From: Paractinoplanes lichenicola
GTDB taxonomy: Bacteria; Actinomycetota; Actinomycetes; Mycobacteriales; Micromonosporaceae
NCBI RefSeq assembly: GCF_016785085.1
Contig: NZ_JAENHO010000003.1
Span: 434,001-498,000, forward strand
Direction of reading: 5' to 3'
DNA: 64,000 nucleotides
The first letter of the stretch is position 1; every line of letters starts with the position of its first letter. The notes under the pieces are model-generated. The model did no database searches. It had not been told where the DNA came from and saw nothing but the letters and a program-made list of their open reading frames with translations. Both the position numbers and the translations under genes were made by a program. Positions 1 through 8,027 of this stretch are shown in pieces.

Positions 1-2
1 TC

Positions 3-587
3 GTTCCCCGCTCCGGCCTGCCCCCGTGGCCCGGCGTGATCGGCTTCGCGGTGCTGTTCGTGCTGTGCGTCGCCGTGGTCGCGTTGCTCTACCGCCACCC
101 GGTGGTTCGCGACCACCTCGTACGCCACCCCAACCGCCTCGTCCTGACCCGCTCGGGCCTGACCGTCCAGGAAGCCACCCCGCGCCGCGCGCCCGTGACC
201 GGTTGGCTGCTGACCGCCCGGATCGCGGCGTTCACCTACAGCCCCCTGATGCTGGTCCCGGCCCTGATCTCGTTCGGCGAACTCCGCGACCGTCCATCAT
301 GGCTGCTCGGCGTCCTGTTCTGGGTGGGCTCCGGCATCGCGGTGAGCTACGCGGTGCTGCTGTGCACCATCTTCCTGATGCGCGGCAAGGCGGGGGCGCG
401 GCGGGCTTTGAGCTGGCTGACCTTGCTGGTGCTGGTCTGGGATTTGCCGCTCTGCTACCTACTGCTCGGGACGGACGGGCTGATCCGCGACGGCGGGCCT
501 CTTGTGGCGGCTGCGGCTCTTACTTGGTTCGCCCTTTACCGGGCCGGGAGTCTGTCCCGGAAATCTACGTCGCTCAACAACGCATAG
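3..587 (+). CDS. Membrane protein of unknown function, 5' end probably outside window
   Basis: I do not recognise this protein. The frame is open to the left edge of the window, so the true start may lie upstream; the first internal candidate is GTG at 36, giving 183 residues. Counted from there, hydrophobic helices are visible at about 1-19, 57-80, 89-113, 124-142 and 153-168, so it is an integral membrane protein with about five passes. Basic residues (RHP, RHPNR) follow the first helix. The stop TAG at 585-587 lies inside one of two similar 18-20 bp sequences that flank the repeat array downstream. There is no neighbour that suggests a role. Confidence 0.6.
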   Translation, partial: VPRSGLPPWPGVIGFAVLFVLCVAVVALLYRHPVVRDHLVRHPNRLVLTRSGLTVQEATPRRAPVTGWLLTARIAAFTYSPLMLVPALISFGELRDRPSWLLGVLFWVGSGIAVSYAVLLCTIFLMRGKAGARRALSWLTLLVLVWDLPLCYLLLGTDGLIRDGGPLVAAAALTWFALYRAGSLSRKSTSLNNA

Positions 588-797
588 GTGTCGTGCCTCC
601 GGGCAGGCAAACTCGTGGCTCGGCTTCGTGTGGTTGGCGTGCTTTCGGTGAGCAGCTCGTTATCGCTTGTTGCCGTGCTTCCGGTGAGCAGCTCGGTATC
701 GCTTGTTGCCGTGCTCGCGGTGAGCAGACTCGAAGCCTGGCACCGCGCTGCCGGTGAACAAACTCGCAACTCGCCACCGCGTAAATGCCGTGCTCCC

Positions 798-806
798 TGT
801 GGACAA
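798..806 (-). other. DnaA box, actinobacterial type (TTGTCCACA on minus strand)
   Basis: The minus strand reads TTGTCCACA, which matches the DnaA-box consensus known from Streptomyces and mycobacteria. It is one of the cores of the degenerate array. Confidence 0.6.
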
Positions 807-839
807 TTTTTTGCTCGGCAACGGATTGGCGCCTGCACC

Positions 840-848
840 TGTGGATAA
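840..848 (-). other. DnaA box, perfect TTATCCACA
   Basis: The minus strand reads TTATCCACA, the classical DnaA-box consensus, at the right end of the array. Whether DnaA binds here is inference. Confidence 0.6.
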
Positions 849-950
849 CTCGTTCCTGCCGCTTGACAACGCGTAGGGTCACCCCACCAGCTCCCCGAGG
901 CGGGTGGGGGTTAGGGATGGCCGTACAGGCGATCTTGAGGAATGTCCTAA

Positions 951-2078
951 ATGGGCGGAATGTGTGTGGAGAAATTTGACGTAGCGATCGTCGGGGCGGG
1001 GCCGGCCGGGTCGGCGGCCGCCCTGGCCGCGCGGCGCGAGGGCGCACGAGTGCTGCTGCTCGACAAAGCCGCCTTCCCCCGCGACAAGACCTGCGGCGAC
1101 GGCATAGCGGCCGAGGCCATAACCGTCCTCGAGCAGCTCGGCGTCGAGGGTGTGACCGACGGCTATCCACCCATCGAGCGCCTACGTCTCATCGCCCCCA
1201 GCGGCGTGGCGGTAGCCCGCCCCATGCCCCGCGCCGCCCACACCGTGCCGCGCAAGGTCTTCGACGAGCGGCTCGTGCGGGCAGCCGTCGCCGCGGGGGC
1301 CGAGCTGCGGCGGCACACCGTCCGGGCGATCCACGACGACGGCGCGGGTGTCACCATCGACGGTCAGTTCCGGGCCGGTGTGCTCATCGGGGCCGACGGC
1401 GCCGGGTCGGTGGTGCGGCGCGCGCTCGGTCACGCCGTCAACCCGCCGGGCCACCTGGCCGTGGCCGTTCGCGGCTACACCCGCACCACCAACACCACCG
1501 AGCAGGTCATCGTCACAACCCGGCGGCGGTGGCCCGCGTACGCGTGGGAGTTTCCGCTCGGCGACGGCACCGCCAATGTCGGCTACGGCGAGGTGCTCAG
1601 GGGCGAGCCGCTGTCCAGGTCGTACCTGCTGGAGTCGCTCGATCGGCTGTTGCCCGGCGTGGGTAGCCCGACCGGAATGCGAGGCCACCACCTGCCGCTG
1701 TCGACTCGGCGGCCGCCGGCCGTACGGGGGCGGGTGTTGCTCGCGGGTGACGCGCTGTCGCTGATCAACCCGTTCACCGGTGAAGGCATCTTTTATGCCG
1801 TGCTGTCCGGCTCGCTGGCCGGGTGGGCGGCCGCACACAAGACCGACTATCGCCGTGCCCTGCGGCAGCGGCTCGGTCGGCATCTGCGGCACTCAGGGTT
1901 CGCGGCCTTGCTCAGCCGTCAGTCGCGCGTGGTCGACGCCGCGGTGGACGCGGCTGCCCGGGATGCCGCCGTCTTCGACCGGATGGTGGACCTGGGCCTC
2001 GGTGACGGGGTTTTCGATCTTCGCACTATCGGGCGCATCGCCTCCCGGTTAGGTCACCGTCATGTGGCCACCCCTTGA
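951..2078 (+). CDS. Geranylgeranyl reductase family FAD-dependent oxidoreductase
   Basis: This is a flavoprotein of the geranylgeranyl reductase family, whose members saturate isoprenoid double bonds, for example on menaquinone or lipid side chains. The FAD-binding GAGPAG motif is at residues 15-20, a CGDG motif at about 48-51, and the second FAD motif AGDALSLINPFTGEG at about 265-280. At 375 residues it has normal family length. In-frame ATG (960) and GTG (966) codons are alternative starts, and the shorter ones match the usual family N terminus better. The next gene is a cis-prenyltransferase 32 nt downstream, so both may act in isoprenoid metabolism. The substrate cannot be told from sequence. 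Confidence 0.85.
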   Translation: MGGMCVEKFDVAIVGAGPAGSAAALAARREGARVLLLDKAAFPRDKTCGDGIAAEAITVLEQLGVEGVTDGYPPIERLRLIAPSGVAVARPMPRAAHTVPRKVFDERLVRAAVAAGAELRRHTVRAIHDDGAGVTIDGQFRAGVLIGADGAGSVVRRALGHAVNPPGHLAVAVRGYTRTTNTTEQVIVTTRRRWPAYAWEFPLGDGTANVGYGEVLRGEPLSRSYLLESLDRLLPGVGSPTGMRGHHLPLSTRRPPAVRGRVLLAGDALSLINPFTGEGIFYAVLSGSLAGWAAAHKTDYRRALRQRLGRHLRHSGFAALLSRQSRVVDAAVDAAARDAAVFDRMVDLGLGDGVFDLRTIGRIASRLGHRHVATP

Positions 2079-2110
2079 GTCGCTACCCGTGAGGGCTAGG
2101 GTTTGAGGCG

Positions 2111-2893
2111 ATGAGTCTGCGGTCCTTGATTGTTACTCCGTTCTACCGCGTGTACGAACGGCGGCTGGCCGGCAAGCTGGCCGGCAAACCCGTGCCCCAG
2201 CACGTCGGCGTCATGTGCGACGGCAATCGTCGCTGGGCCCGTGAGATGGGCTTCGTCGACCCCAACGACGGTCACCGGGTCGGCGCGGCCCGCGTCAAGG
2301 AGCTGCTCACCTGGTGCGACCAGGCCGGCATCAAGCACGTGACTCTTTACCTGCTGGCCACCGACAATCTGCGGCGCCCGGCCGTCGAGCTCGACCCGCT
2401 GCTCAAGATCATTGAGGATCTCGCGACCGAGCTCGCCGAGGACGGCAACCCGTGGCGGCTGCGCATGGTGGGTGCCCTCGACGTGCTGCCCGCCCCCACG
2501 GCCGTGGCGCTCAAAGCAGCCCAGGAGAAAACCCGTGACCGTACGGTGGGGGTCGAGGTCAACATGGCGGTGGGCTACGGCGGCCGTCGTGAGATCGCCG
2601 ACGCCGTCCGCTCGTTGTTGCACGAGCAGGCCGCGGCCGGGCGCACGATCGAGGAGATGGCCGAGATCCTCGACGTCGAGCACATCGCCGAGCACCTCTA
2701 CACCCGCGGGCAACCCGATCCCGACCTGGTCATCCGCACCAGCGGCGAGCAGCGGCTCTCCGGCTTCCTGCTGTGGCAGTCGGCGCATTCGGAGTTCTAC
2801 TTCCACGACGCCAACTGGCCCGACTTCCGCCGCATCGACTTCCTGCGGGCACTCCGATCGTACGGAAGCCGGCAGCGCCGCTACGGAGCCTGA
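2111..2893 (+). CDS. Isoprenyl transferase (cis-prenyltransferase, UppS family)
   Basis: The protein condenses isopentenyl diphosphate onto an allylic primer in Z geometry. The catalytic CDGNRRW motif is at 36-42 with Asp37, and the C-terminal substrate motif RTSGEQRLSGFLLWQ is at about 213. The usual FSTENW segment reads LATDNL, a variant. The place next to a phoH gene matches the mycobacterial short-chain Z-farnesyl diphosphate synthase (Rv1086) better than the long-chain undecaprenyl enzyme, but the product chain length is inference. A TAGGGT hexamer at 2097-2102 and a GAGG just before the ATG could each serve initiation. The length of 260 residues is normal. Confidence 0.9.
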   Translation: MSLRSLIVTPFYRVYERRLAGKLAGKPVPQHVGVMCDGNRRWAREMGFVDPNDGHRVGAARVKELLTWCDQAGIKHVTLYLLATDNLRRPAVELDPLLKIIEDLATELAEDGNPWRLRMVGALDVLPAPTAVALKAAQEKTRDRTVGVEVNMAVGYGGRREIADAVRSLLHEQAAAGRTIEEMAEILDVEHIAEHLYTRGQPDPDLVIRTSGEQRLSGFLLWQSAHSEFYFHDANWPDFRRIDFLRALRSYGSRQRRYGA

Positions 2894-2931
2894 GCCGGTC
2901 GTAGGGGCAGCCGCCGGCGCCGCTACGGGAC

Positions 2932-3738
2932 TTAGAAGCGCTCCAGCCCCTGCCGCAGGAACTCGGCCACCGCGTCGGGTGAGTCCAGGGTCAGGTCGGC
3001 CGCGCTGGACACCTCGGCGCCGGTCTCCGGATTGGCCACGGCGACGGCCACCCCGAAGAACGACGGGTCGACTGCCTCGCGGGCCCGCAACGCGTCGAAC
3101 GCCTTGATGTCGGACATGTCATCCCCGAAATACCACGCGCAGCCCGCGTCACGGACGCCCTCGGTGATGACCATGCCCTTGTCCTGATCGACCGGCGGCT
3201 TCAGCTCGACGACCATGCGGCCGCCCTGCACGCGCAGCCCGAGCCGCTCGGCCTGCTCGTGACCCCAGCGCTCGACCGTGGCCGCCTCGGCCGGGGCGGT
3301 GCGGTAGTGCAGAGCCACGGAGAGACGCTTGTATTCGACCAGGATCGAGCCCGGCAGCTCGGCCTTGGCCTGCTCGGCGAGGTCGGACATCGCGGGCACC
3401 CAGGGCAGGGCGGCCGGGTTGGTCACGACATCGCCCTCATGCCACACCTCGAGGCCGTAAAGCCCGTAGAGGTCGACACGCTCCAGCGACGAGAACCGGG
3501 AGCGGAGGAAGCTGACCGGCCGGGCCGACACGATGGCGACGCGGTTGACGACCCCGGCCAGACGCTCGAGGACGCCGAGGACGGCGGGCGCCGGCTGTGA
3601 GGCGTCCGGGTCGTCGGTGACCGGGGAGAGGACGCCGTCGAAGTCGAAAAAGAAGGTGGTCGACGCGGCTTGGCCGGCGGTGAACGCCCACGCCTCGTCG
3701 ATGCTCAGCGGATGGGTCGGACGCGGAGTCTGTGCCAC
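2932..3738 (-). CDS. otsB: Trehalose-6-phosphate phosphatase
   Basis: This is a HAD-superfamily phosphatase that hydrolyses trehalose 6-phosphate to trehalose. Motif I DFDGVLSPV is at residues 32-40 with the nucleophile Asp32 and Asp34. A motif II SAR segment follows at about 72, and the late Lys (DQDKGM) plus GDD motif lie near residues 195-213. The length of 268 residues suits a stand-alone OtsB. No otsA is present in this window. The GTG start is preceded at 6 nt by a TAATCT -10 hexamer, suggesting a leaderless mRNA. It is convergent with the prenyltransferase gene and divergent from phoH. Confidence 0.9.
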   Translation of the reverse strand: MAQTPRPTHPLSIDEAWAFTAGQAASTTFFFDFDGVLSPVTDDPDASQPAPAVLGVLERLAGVVNRVAIVSARPVSFLRSRFSSLERVDLYGLYGLEVWHEGDVVTNPAALPWVPAMSDLAEQAKAELPGSILVEYKRLSVALHYRTAPAEAATVERWGHEQAERLGLRVQGGRMVVELKPPVDQDKGMVITEGVRDAGCAWYFGDDMSDIKAFDALRAREAVDPSFFGVAVAVANPETGAEVSSAADLTLDSPDAVAEFLRQGLERF

Positions 3739-3744
3739 GTCGTC

Positions 3745-3750
3745 AGATTA
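3745..3750 (-). promoter_or_regulatory. -10 element TAATCT of otsB, leaderless arrangement
   Basis: The hexamer ends 6 nt before the GTG start of otsB, so transcription would begin at or next to the start codon. No convincing -35 was seen. Confidence 0.5.
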
Positions 3751-4007
3751 CCTGCCGCACGTCCCGTTGCACGTCAGAGAAATTAGCCAAGAGTTGAGCG
3801 TCACCCGTTTTTACGTACTACCGCGTAGCGGAGTTGACCGCTAGCGTTTGAGTCATGGCACGGGGTCATCCCGAGCCAGCCGGCCGGCCCGGACCTGCGA
3901 CAAGTGCGCCACGGGGCCCCGCAATCCGACCCCGTGCATGGAAACGGGCGCCGGAGGTGGCGGACCGCGGGCGTACCGGGTTGCACGCCCGCCGCTGGAG
4001 CAGGCCT

Positions 4008-5420
4008 GTGACATCTCGCCGTTCTGACGCCGACGTCTCTTCCCGCGACGCGGCCGTCGAAGTCTCCACCAGTCGGGCCCGAACGGGGCGGCAGTCCCGA
4101 GACAGGCACGCTGACGCGGAACCGGCCCCTCAGGGCCGTGTTTTCGTTCTGGACACTTCGGTCCTGCTGTCCGACCCGGCGGCGTTCCGCCGGTTCACCG
4201 ATCACGAGGTGATCATTCCCCTGGTGGTCATCTCCGAGTTGGAGGGCAAGCGTCACCACCCCGAGCTGGGTTGGTTCGCGCGGCAGTCGCTGCGCTTCCT
4301 CGACGAGTTGCGAGTCAAGTACGGCCGGCTCGACGAGCCGGTGCTGTGCAACGACGAGGGCGGCACCCTGCGGGTCGAGCTCAACCACGCCGACCAGAGT
4401 GTGCTGCCGCAAGGCTTCCGCAACGACTCGAACGACACCCGCATCCTCTCGGTCGCCCTCGGGCTGGCCGCCGAGGGCCGCGAGGTGACGCTGGTCAGCA
4501 AGGACATGCCGCTGCGGGTCAAGGCGGCGTCGGTGGGCCTGACGGCCGACGAGTATCGGCACGGCCAGGCCAGCGATCCGACGTGGACCGGCATGGCCGA
4601 CCTCAAGCTGGGCGAGGACCAGGTCAATTCCCTGTACGGGGGAGAGGAGCTGGAGCTGGAGGAGGCCGAGCACCTGCCGTGCCACACGGGACTGGTGGTG
4701 CACTCGCCGCGCGGGTCCGCGCTGGCCCGGGTGACGCCGGACAAGACCGTACGGCTGGTGCGGGGTGACCGGGAGGCGTTCGGCCTGCGGGGCCGCTCCG
4801 CCGAGCAGCGGGTCGCGCTCGACATCCTGCTCGACGAGTCGATCGGCATCGTCTCGCTGGGCGGCCGGGCCGGCACCGGCAAGTCGGCGCTCGCGCTGAG
4901 CGCCGGCCTCGAGGCCACGATGGAGCGCAATCGCCACAAAAAGGTCATCGTCTTCCGTCCCCTGTACGCGGTGGGCGGGCAGGAGCTGGGTTACCTGCCC
5001 GGCTCCGAGAACGAGAAGATGTCGCCCTGGGCGCAGGCGGTGTTCGACACGCTGGGCGCGGTGGCCCACGCCAACGTGGTCGAGGAGGTCATGGCCCGCG
5101 GCATGCTCGAGGTGCTGCCGCTGACCCACATCCGCGGGCGCAGCCTGCACGACGCCTTTGTGATCGTGGACGAGGCGCAGTCGCTGGAACGCAACGTGCT
5201 GCTGACCGTGCTGTCCCGCATCGGCCAGGGCTCGCGGGTGGTGCTGACCCACGACGTGGCCCAGCGCGACAACCTCAGGGTGGGCCGGCACGACGGCGTC
5301 ACGGCGGTGATCGAGGCGCTCAAGGGCCACCCGATCTTCGCCCACGTCACGCTGACCCGTTCCGAGCGGTCGCCGATCGCCGAAGTGGTCACCGACCTGC
5401 TCGAGGAGATCCCCCTCTGA
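4008..5420 (+). CDS. phoH: PhoH family ATPase with N-terminal PIN domain (PhoH2 type)
   Basis: PhoH2 proteins couple a PIN RNase domain to a PhoH ATPase/helicase-like domain and act on RNA. The PIN motif [10 protein letters not shown] is at about residues 47-56. The Walker [10 protein letters not shown] is at about 285-293, and a Walker B-like VIVDEAQS at about 386. I chose GTG at 4008 because GGAG lies 7 nt upstream and it gives 470 residues. An ATG at 3855 would add 51 low-complexity basic residues. The mycobacterial homologue has about 433 residues. A strong double terminator follows. Mycobacterial phoH2 is paired with a small upstream antitoxin-like gene; I see no clear one here. Confidence 0.9.
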   Translation: MTSRRSDADVSSRDAAVEVSTSRARTGRQSRDRHADAEPAPQGRVFVLDTSVLLSDPAAFRRFTDHEVIIPLVVISELEGKRHHPELGWFARQSLRFLDELRVKYGRLDEPVLCNDEGGTLRVELNHADQSVLPQGFRNDSNDTRILSVALGLAAEGREVTLVSKDMPLRVKAASVGLTADEYRHGQASDPTWTGMADLKLGEDQVNSLYGGEELELEEAEHLPCHTGLVVHSPRGSALARVTPDKTVRLVRGDREAFGLRGRSAEQRVALDILLDESIGIVSLGGRAGTGKSALALSAGLEATMERNRHKKVIVFRPLYAVGGQELGYLPGSENEKMSPWAQAVFDTLGAVAHANVVEEVMARGMLEVLPLTHIRGRSLHDAFVIVDEAQSLERNVLLTVLSRIGQGSRVVLTHDVAQRDNLRVGRHDGVTAVIEALKGHPIFAHVTLTRSERSPIAEVVTDLLEEIPL

Positions 5421-5436
5421 GGAAACTCTGAGTAGT

Positions 5437-5471
5437 GAGGGGAATCCGTGCCGTGAGTGCGGATTCCCCTC
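5437..5471 (+). terminator. Hairpin downstream of phoH, 12-bp perfect stem
   Basis: Positions 5437-5448 (GAGGGGAATCCG) pair perfectly with 5460-5471 around an 11-nt loop. It lies 16 nt past the phoH stop. Confidence 0.75.
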
Positions 5472-5499
5472 CCGGAGGACACGGTTCCGGGGTTTTTTT
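5471..5499 (+). terminator. Canonical intrinsic terminator, CCCGGA/TCCGGG stem with T7 tail
   Basis: The stem 5471-5476 pairs with 5486-5491 and a run of seven T follows at 5493-5499. It shares its first base with the preceding hairpin, so the two could be alternative structures. Confidence 0.75.
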
Positions 5500-5522
5500 C
5501 ACCCGTTTTGGGCCGGAAATCG

Positions 5523-5540
5523 TTGTGAGCAAGTTCACAA
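5523..5540 (+). promoter_or_regulatory. CRP/FNR-type operator, TTGTGA-N6-TCACAA
   Basis: The palindrome has perfect 6-bp arms and contains TGTGA-N6-TCACA, the classical cyclic-AMP receptor protein site. It lies about 190 nt upstream of the transglycosylase-like gene. Mycobacterial CRP is known to control the cell-wall gene rpfA, so the context fits a CRP-controlled wall hydrolase. Binding itself is inference. Confidence 0.65.
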
Positions 5541-5726
5541 GACCGCCTGGTCATTTCACATCCACTTCACCGTGAGCCATGGTGTCTGGCGAGCGCCAAA
5601 CGTGGTCATCGCGGTCGGAGATCGACTTCGCGCCACTGTCCCGGCCCGGTTGGGTCGCGGTGCTCGCGGCATGTCTCGCCCCCCTGCGAGGCTGTCGCGT
5701 CATTGCCCCCAACGAAGGGATGCTTC
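5541..5726 (+). other. Long 5' leader of the transglycosylase-like gene
   Basis: This stretch lies between the CRP-type site and the start at 5727. It contains a short TGGC-GAGC-GCCA hairpin near 5587. I looked for the ydaO (c-di-AMP) riboswitch that often precedes actinobacterial wall hydrolases and did not find its conserved blocks. Apart from the ribosome binding site nothing else is recognisable. Confidence 0.4.
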
Positions 5727-6470
5727 GTGAATCGGCTCTGGAGCCGGGTCGGAGTACGAGTCACCGCGGTCAGCCTGCTGGTAGTGGGTGCGGCCGGCGG
5801 TATCTACCTCGGACAGGACCGGGAAGTCCAGCAGCAGAGCGCCGAAGCGAGCGTCGTCGCGCAGGTCGCCGTCGACAACTCGCAGCTGCTGAAGCAACGT
5901 CAGGCCGAGCACGCTGCCGCTCGCGCCTTCCAGCGTCAGACCGAGGCCAACGCCGCCGAGAAGGCCGCGTCCGCCGCGAAGGCCGCCGCCGGCAAGGCGC
6001 ACACGGCCGAGCGCAAGGTGATCGCCCAGAAGAAGGCGGCCGCCGAGGCCGAGGCGAAGAAGAAGGCGGAGGAAGAGGCCGCCGCCAAGGAGGAGGAGTC
6101 CGACTCGGGTTCCGGCTCGGGCGGCACCCCGGAGTTCGACGGCGACATCCCCGCCTCCTGCAACGAGTTCAGCGGCAACCGGGCCACCGGCTGCGCCCTG
6201 ATGCTCGACGCCGGCTTCAAGATCTCGCAGTTCTCGTGCCTCGAGAAGCTGTGGAAGAAGGAAAGCGGCTGGAACCACAAGGCCACCAACAAGAGCTCGG
6301 GCGCGTACGGGATTCCGCAGGCCCTGCCGGGCAAGAAGATGGCCTCGGCCGGCAGCGACTGGAAGACCAACCCGGCGACCCAGATCGAGTGGGGCCTCGG
6401 CTACATCGAGGGCCGCTACGGCACTCCGTGCAGCGCCTGGGGTCACTCGCAGGACGTGGGCTGGTACTAA
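5727..6470 (+). CDS. Membrane-anchored transglycosylase-like protein with coiled-coil region
   Basis: The start is GTG at 5727, set by AAGGGA 6 nt upstream; a TTG at 5703 is the longer alternative. A signal anchor spans residues about 8-26. An Ala/Lys/Glu-rich region at about 40-130 should form a coiled coil, followed by a short Ser/Gly linker. The last 95 residues resemble the lysozyme-like SLT fold of actinobacterial wall hydrolases, with a KKESGWN segment carrying the candidate catalytic Glu and the typical SGAYGIPQALPG stretch. Two Cys near 150-160 and two later may form disulfides outside the cell. The role is probably peptidoglycan cleavage or remodelling. Confidence 0.8.
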   Translation: MNRLWSRVGVRVTAVSLLVVGAAGGIYLGQDREVQQQSAEASVVAQVAVDNSQLLKQRQAEHAAARAFQRQTEANAAEKAASAAKAAAGKAHTAERKVIAQKKAAAEAEAKKKAEEEAAAKEEESDSGSGSGGTPEFDGDIPASCNEFSGNRATGCALMLDAGFKISQFSCLEKLWKKESGWNHKATNKSSGAYGIPQALPGKKMASAGSDWKTNPATQIEWGLGYIEGRYGTPCSAWGHSQDVGWY

Positions 6471-6486
6471 GTAGACAGGCATCGTG

Positions 6487-6518
6487 AACGGGCCGCGCGG
6501 CGAACCGCGCGGCCCGTT
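6487..6518 (+). terminator. Intrinsic terminator, 14-bp perfect stem with CGAA loop
   Basis: Positions 6487-6500 pair perfectly with 6505-6518 and TT follows. It lies 16 nt after the transglycosylase-like stop and separates it from the protease gene. Confidence 0.85.
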
Positions 6519-6539
6519 TCACTGTGATCAAATGTCTGT

Positions 6540-7322
6540 ATGGTCCGAAATGTCGTTTCGCTGGTCATGGTCGCTGTCATGACCGTCGTGCTGACGACCG
6601 ACGTCCGGCCCGTCGAGGCCGGCGTGAGCGCCACCCCGGTCGTCGGTGGCCTGGTGGCGCCGCAGGGCAAGTTCCCGTGGGCGGTGCGCCTCTCGATGGG
6701 CTGCGGCGGCGCGCTGACCGAGCCGCGCGTCGTGCTCACCGCCGGGCACTGCGTCGACGGCACCGGCAAGAACGACGGCATCGAGGTCACCGCGGGGGTG
6801 GCCGACCTCAAATCCCGGAGCGCGCAGACCGCCCGGTCCGAGCGGGTGATCCGGGCCGAGGGCTTCGTCGACGAGGTGCACGGGGACGACTGGGCGGTGA
6901 TCCGGCTCGACCGGCCGCTGCGCCTGCCGACCCTGCCGCTGGCCCAGGACCCGATCGGGGCCGGGCGCTACACGGTGATGGGCTGGGGCCAGACCCGCGA
7001 GGACTCCATCCAGCAGGAGCAGCGGCTGCACTACGCCACCGTGCCCACCGTGCCCGACGACAACTGCGCCACGGCGTACCAGAAGGCGGGGGTCAAGCTC
7101 GTGCGCGACGAGCAGCTGTGCGCCGGGTCGCCCGGGGTGGACACCTGTCAGGGTGACAGCGGCGGGCCGATGATCGGGCGCGGCCGGCACGGCGAATGGG
7201 TGCAGGTGGCGATCGTGAGCTGGGGCCTGGGCTGCGCGCGGGACGGCTACCCCGGCGTCTACACGCAGCTCTCGACGTTTCGTCCGGCGATCGAGAAGGC
7301 CGTCCGGAAACTCAGAGATTGA
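6540..7322 (+). CDS. Secreted trypsin-like serine protease (family S1)
   Basis: The N terminus is a signal peptide (hydrophobic 5-19), and mature sequence begins near VVGGLVAPQGKFPW at 34. The catalytic triad is visible: His70 in TAGHC, Asp117 in DDWAVIRL and Ser207 in CQGDSGGP. Cysteines around 55 and 71 and near the active serine suit the usual S1 disulfides. At 260 residues it is a minimal single-domain protease. The substrate is unknown. The 3' end overlaps the convergent rhomboid gene by 11 nt. Confidence 0.9.
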   Translation: MVRNVVSLVMVAVMTVVLTTDVRPVEAGVSATPVVGGLVAPQGKFPWAVRLSMGCGGALTEPRVVLTAGHCVDGTGKNDGIEVTAGVADLKSRSAQTARSERVIRAEGFVDEVHGDDWAVIRLDRPLRLPTLPLAQDPIGAGRYTVMGWGQTREDSIQQEQRLHYATVPTVPDDNCATAYQKAGVKLVRDEQLCAGSPGVDTCQGDSGGPMIGRGRHGEWVQVAIVSWGLGCARDGYPGVYTQLSTFRPAIEKAVRKLRD

Positions 7323-7968
7323 ACGTCGTGTCGAGTTTCGCCGGGCGGACCCGCTTGCGGCGGAACAGGATCGCCGCGATGACGCCGCCCAGCAGGCCGA
7401 GCAGGTGGCCCTGCCACGAGACGGGCTGGTCGGTCGGCAGGATGTTGTAGAGCTGATACCAATACAGCAGGCCGATGAACGCGGCCACCCCGAAGTTCCA
7501 CCACGAGCGCTCGACCAGGCCCCGCATGACCAGCAGGCCGAGATAGCCGAAGATCACGCCGCTGGCCCCGACGACCACGCTGTTCGGATCGCCCACGAAC
7601 CAGACGCCCAGGCCGCTGACCAGCATGATCACGAAGGTCGACCAGATGAACCGCTTGGTGCCGCCGGCCAGCGCGAACGTGCCGACCAGGATGAGCGGGA
7701 CGGCGTTGCCATAGAGGTGATCCCACCCGGCGTGCAGGAACGGGCTGAACAGCACGCCGTCGAGCCCGTCGACCCGGTGCGGGATGATGCCGCCGGCCAC
7801 GTCGAGCTGGCCGGCGCCGATGCCGACGTCGATCGCCTCGATCAGGAAGAGCACCGGGATCACGGCGCACATCGTCACGAAGGCCCGGCCCAGCGACGCG
7901 TAGAACGCGTCGGTGCCGAACTTGGCCTCTGCCTCTGCGCGTGCCTCGGCTGCCCCGTAGCTCATCAT
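7312..7968 (-). CDS. Rhomboid family intramembrane serine protease
   Basis: Rhomboids cleave membrane proteins within the bilayer. The catalytic Ser is in VVGASGVIFGY and the His in SWQGHLLG, in two transmembrane helices of a six-pass core. The L1-loop-like segment HAGWDHLYGNAVPL is also present, with an Asn that normally stabilises the oxyanion. I place the start at 7968 because the upstream alternative at 8001 lies inside a terminator hairpin. The gene follows glpX on the same strand but is separated from it by that hairpin. Confidence 0.88.
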   Translation of the reverse strand: MMSYGAAEARAEAEAKFGTDAFYASLGRAFVTMCAVIPVLFLIEAIDVGIGAGQLDVAGGIIPHRVDGLDGVLFSPFLHAGWDHLYGNAVPLILVGTFALAGGTKRFIWSTFVIMLVSGLGVWFVGDPNSVVVGASGVIFGYLGLLVMRGLVERSWWNFGVAAFIGLLYWYQLYNILPTDQPVSWQGHLLGLLGGVIAAILFRRKRVRPAKLDTTFNL

Positions 7969-7991
7969 TCGATAGTTCCAGGCGAGGGCGA

Positions 7992-8012
7992 GGCCCGCCA
8001 AACGGGCGGGCC
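7992..8012 (-). terminator. Hairpin between glpX and rhomboid gene
   Basis: GGCCCGCC at 7992-7999 pairs with 8005-8012 around a 5-nt loop. It lies 16 nt past the glpX stop and no T-run follows. Confidence 0.6.
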
Positions 8013-8027
8013 TGCCACAGCGAATTC

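Larger units (their letters stand above)
588..860. repeat. Degenerate tandem array, units of about 34-45 bp, each with a DnaA-box-like core
   Basis: Six cores are spaced 36, 36, 34, 45 and 42 bp apart, starting at 647, 683, 719, 753, 798 and 840. They read GGTGAGCAG three times, then GGTGAACAA, TGTGGACAA and TGTGGATAA, and most are followed by CTCG. The two units at 639-674 and 675-710 differ at only a few positions. A weaker seventh unit may start near 589. Short reading frames cross this stretch on both strands but they are repeats of the same peptide and have no ribosome binding site, so I treat the 363-nt gap between the flanking genes as non-coding. Confidence 0.75.

Noticed and set aside
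536..838. Repetitive open frames across the repeat array
   Set aside because: They only translate the DNA repeats, carry no ribosome binding site and occur in several frames at once.
2875..2928. A 12-nt direct repeat (GCGCCGCTACGG) between the prenyltransferase and otsB
   Set aside because: It is short, GC-rich and unsupported by other features; chance is likely.
5541..5726. A c-di-AMP (ydaO) riboswitch ahead of the transglycosylase-like gene
   Set aside because: None of the conserved riboswitch blocks could be found; only a short hairpin is visible.
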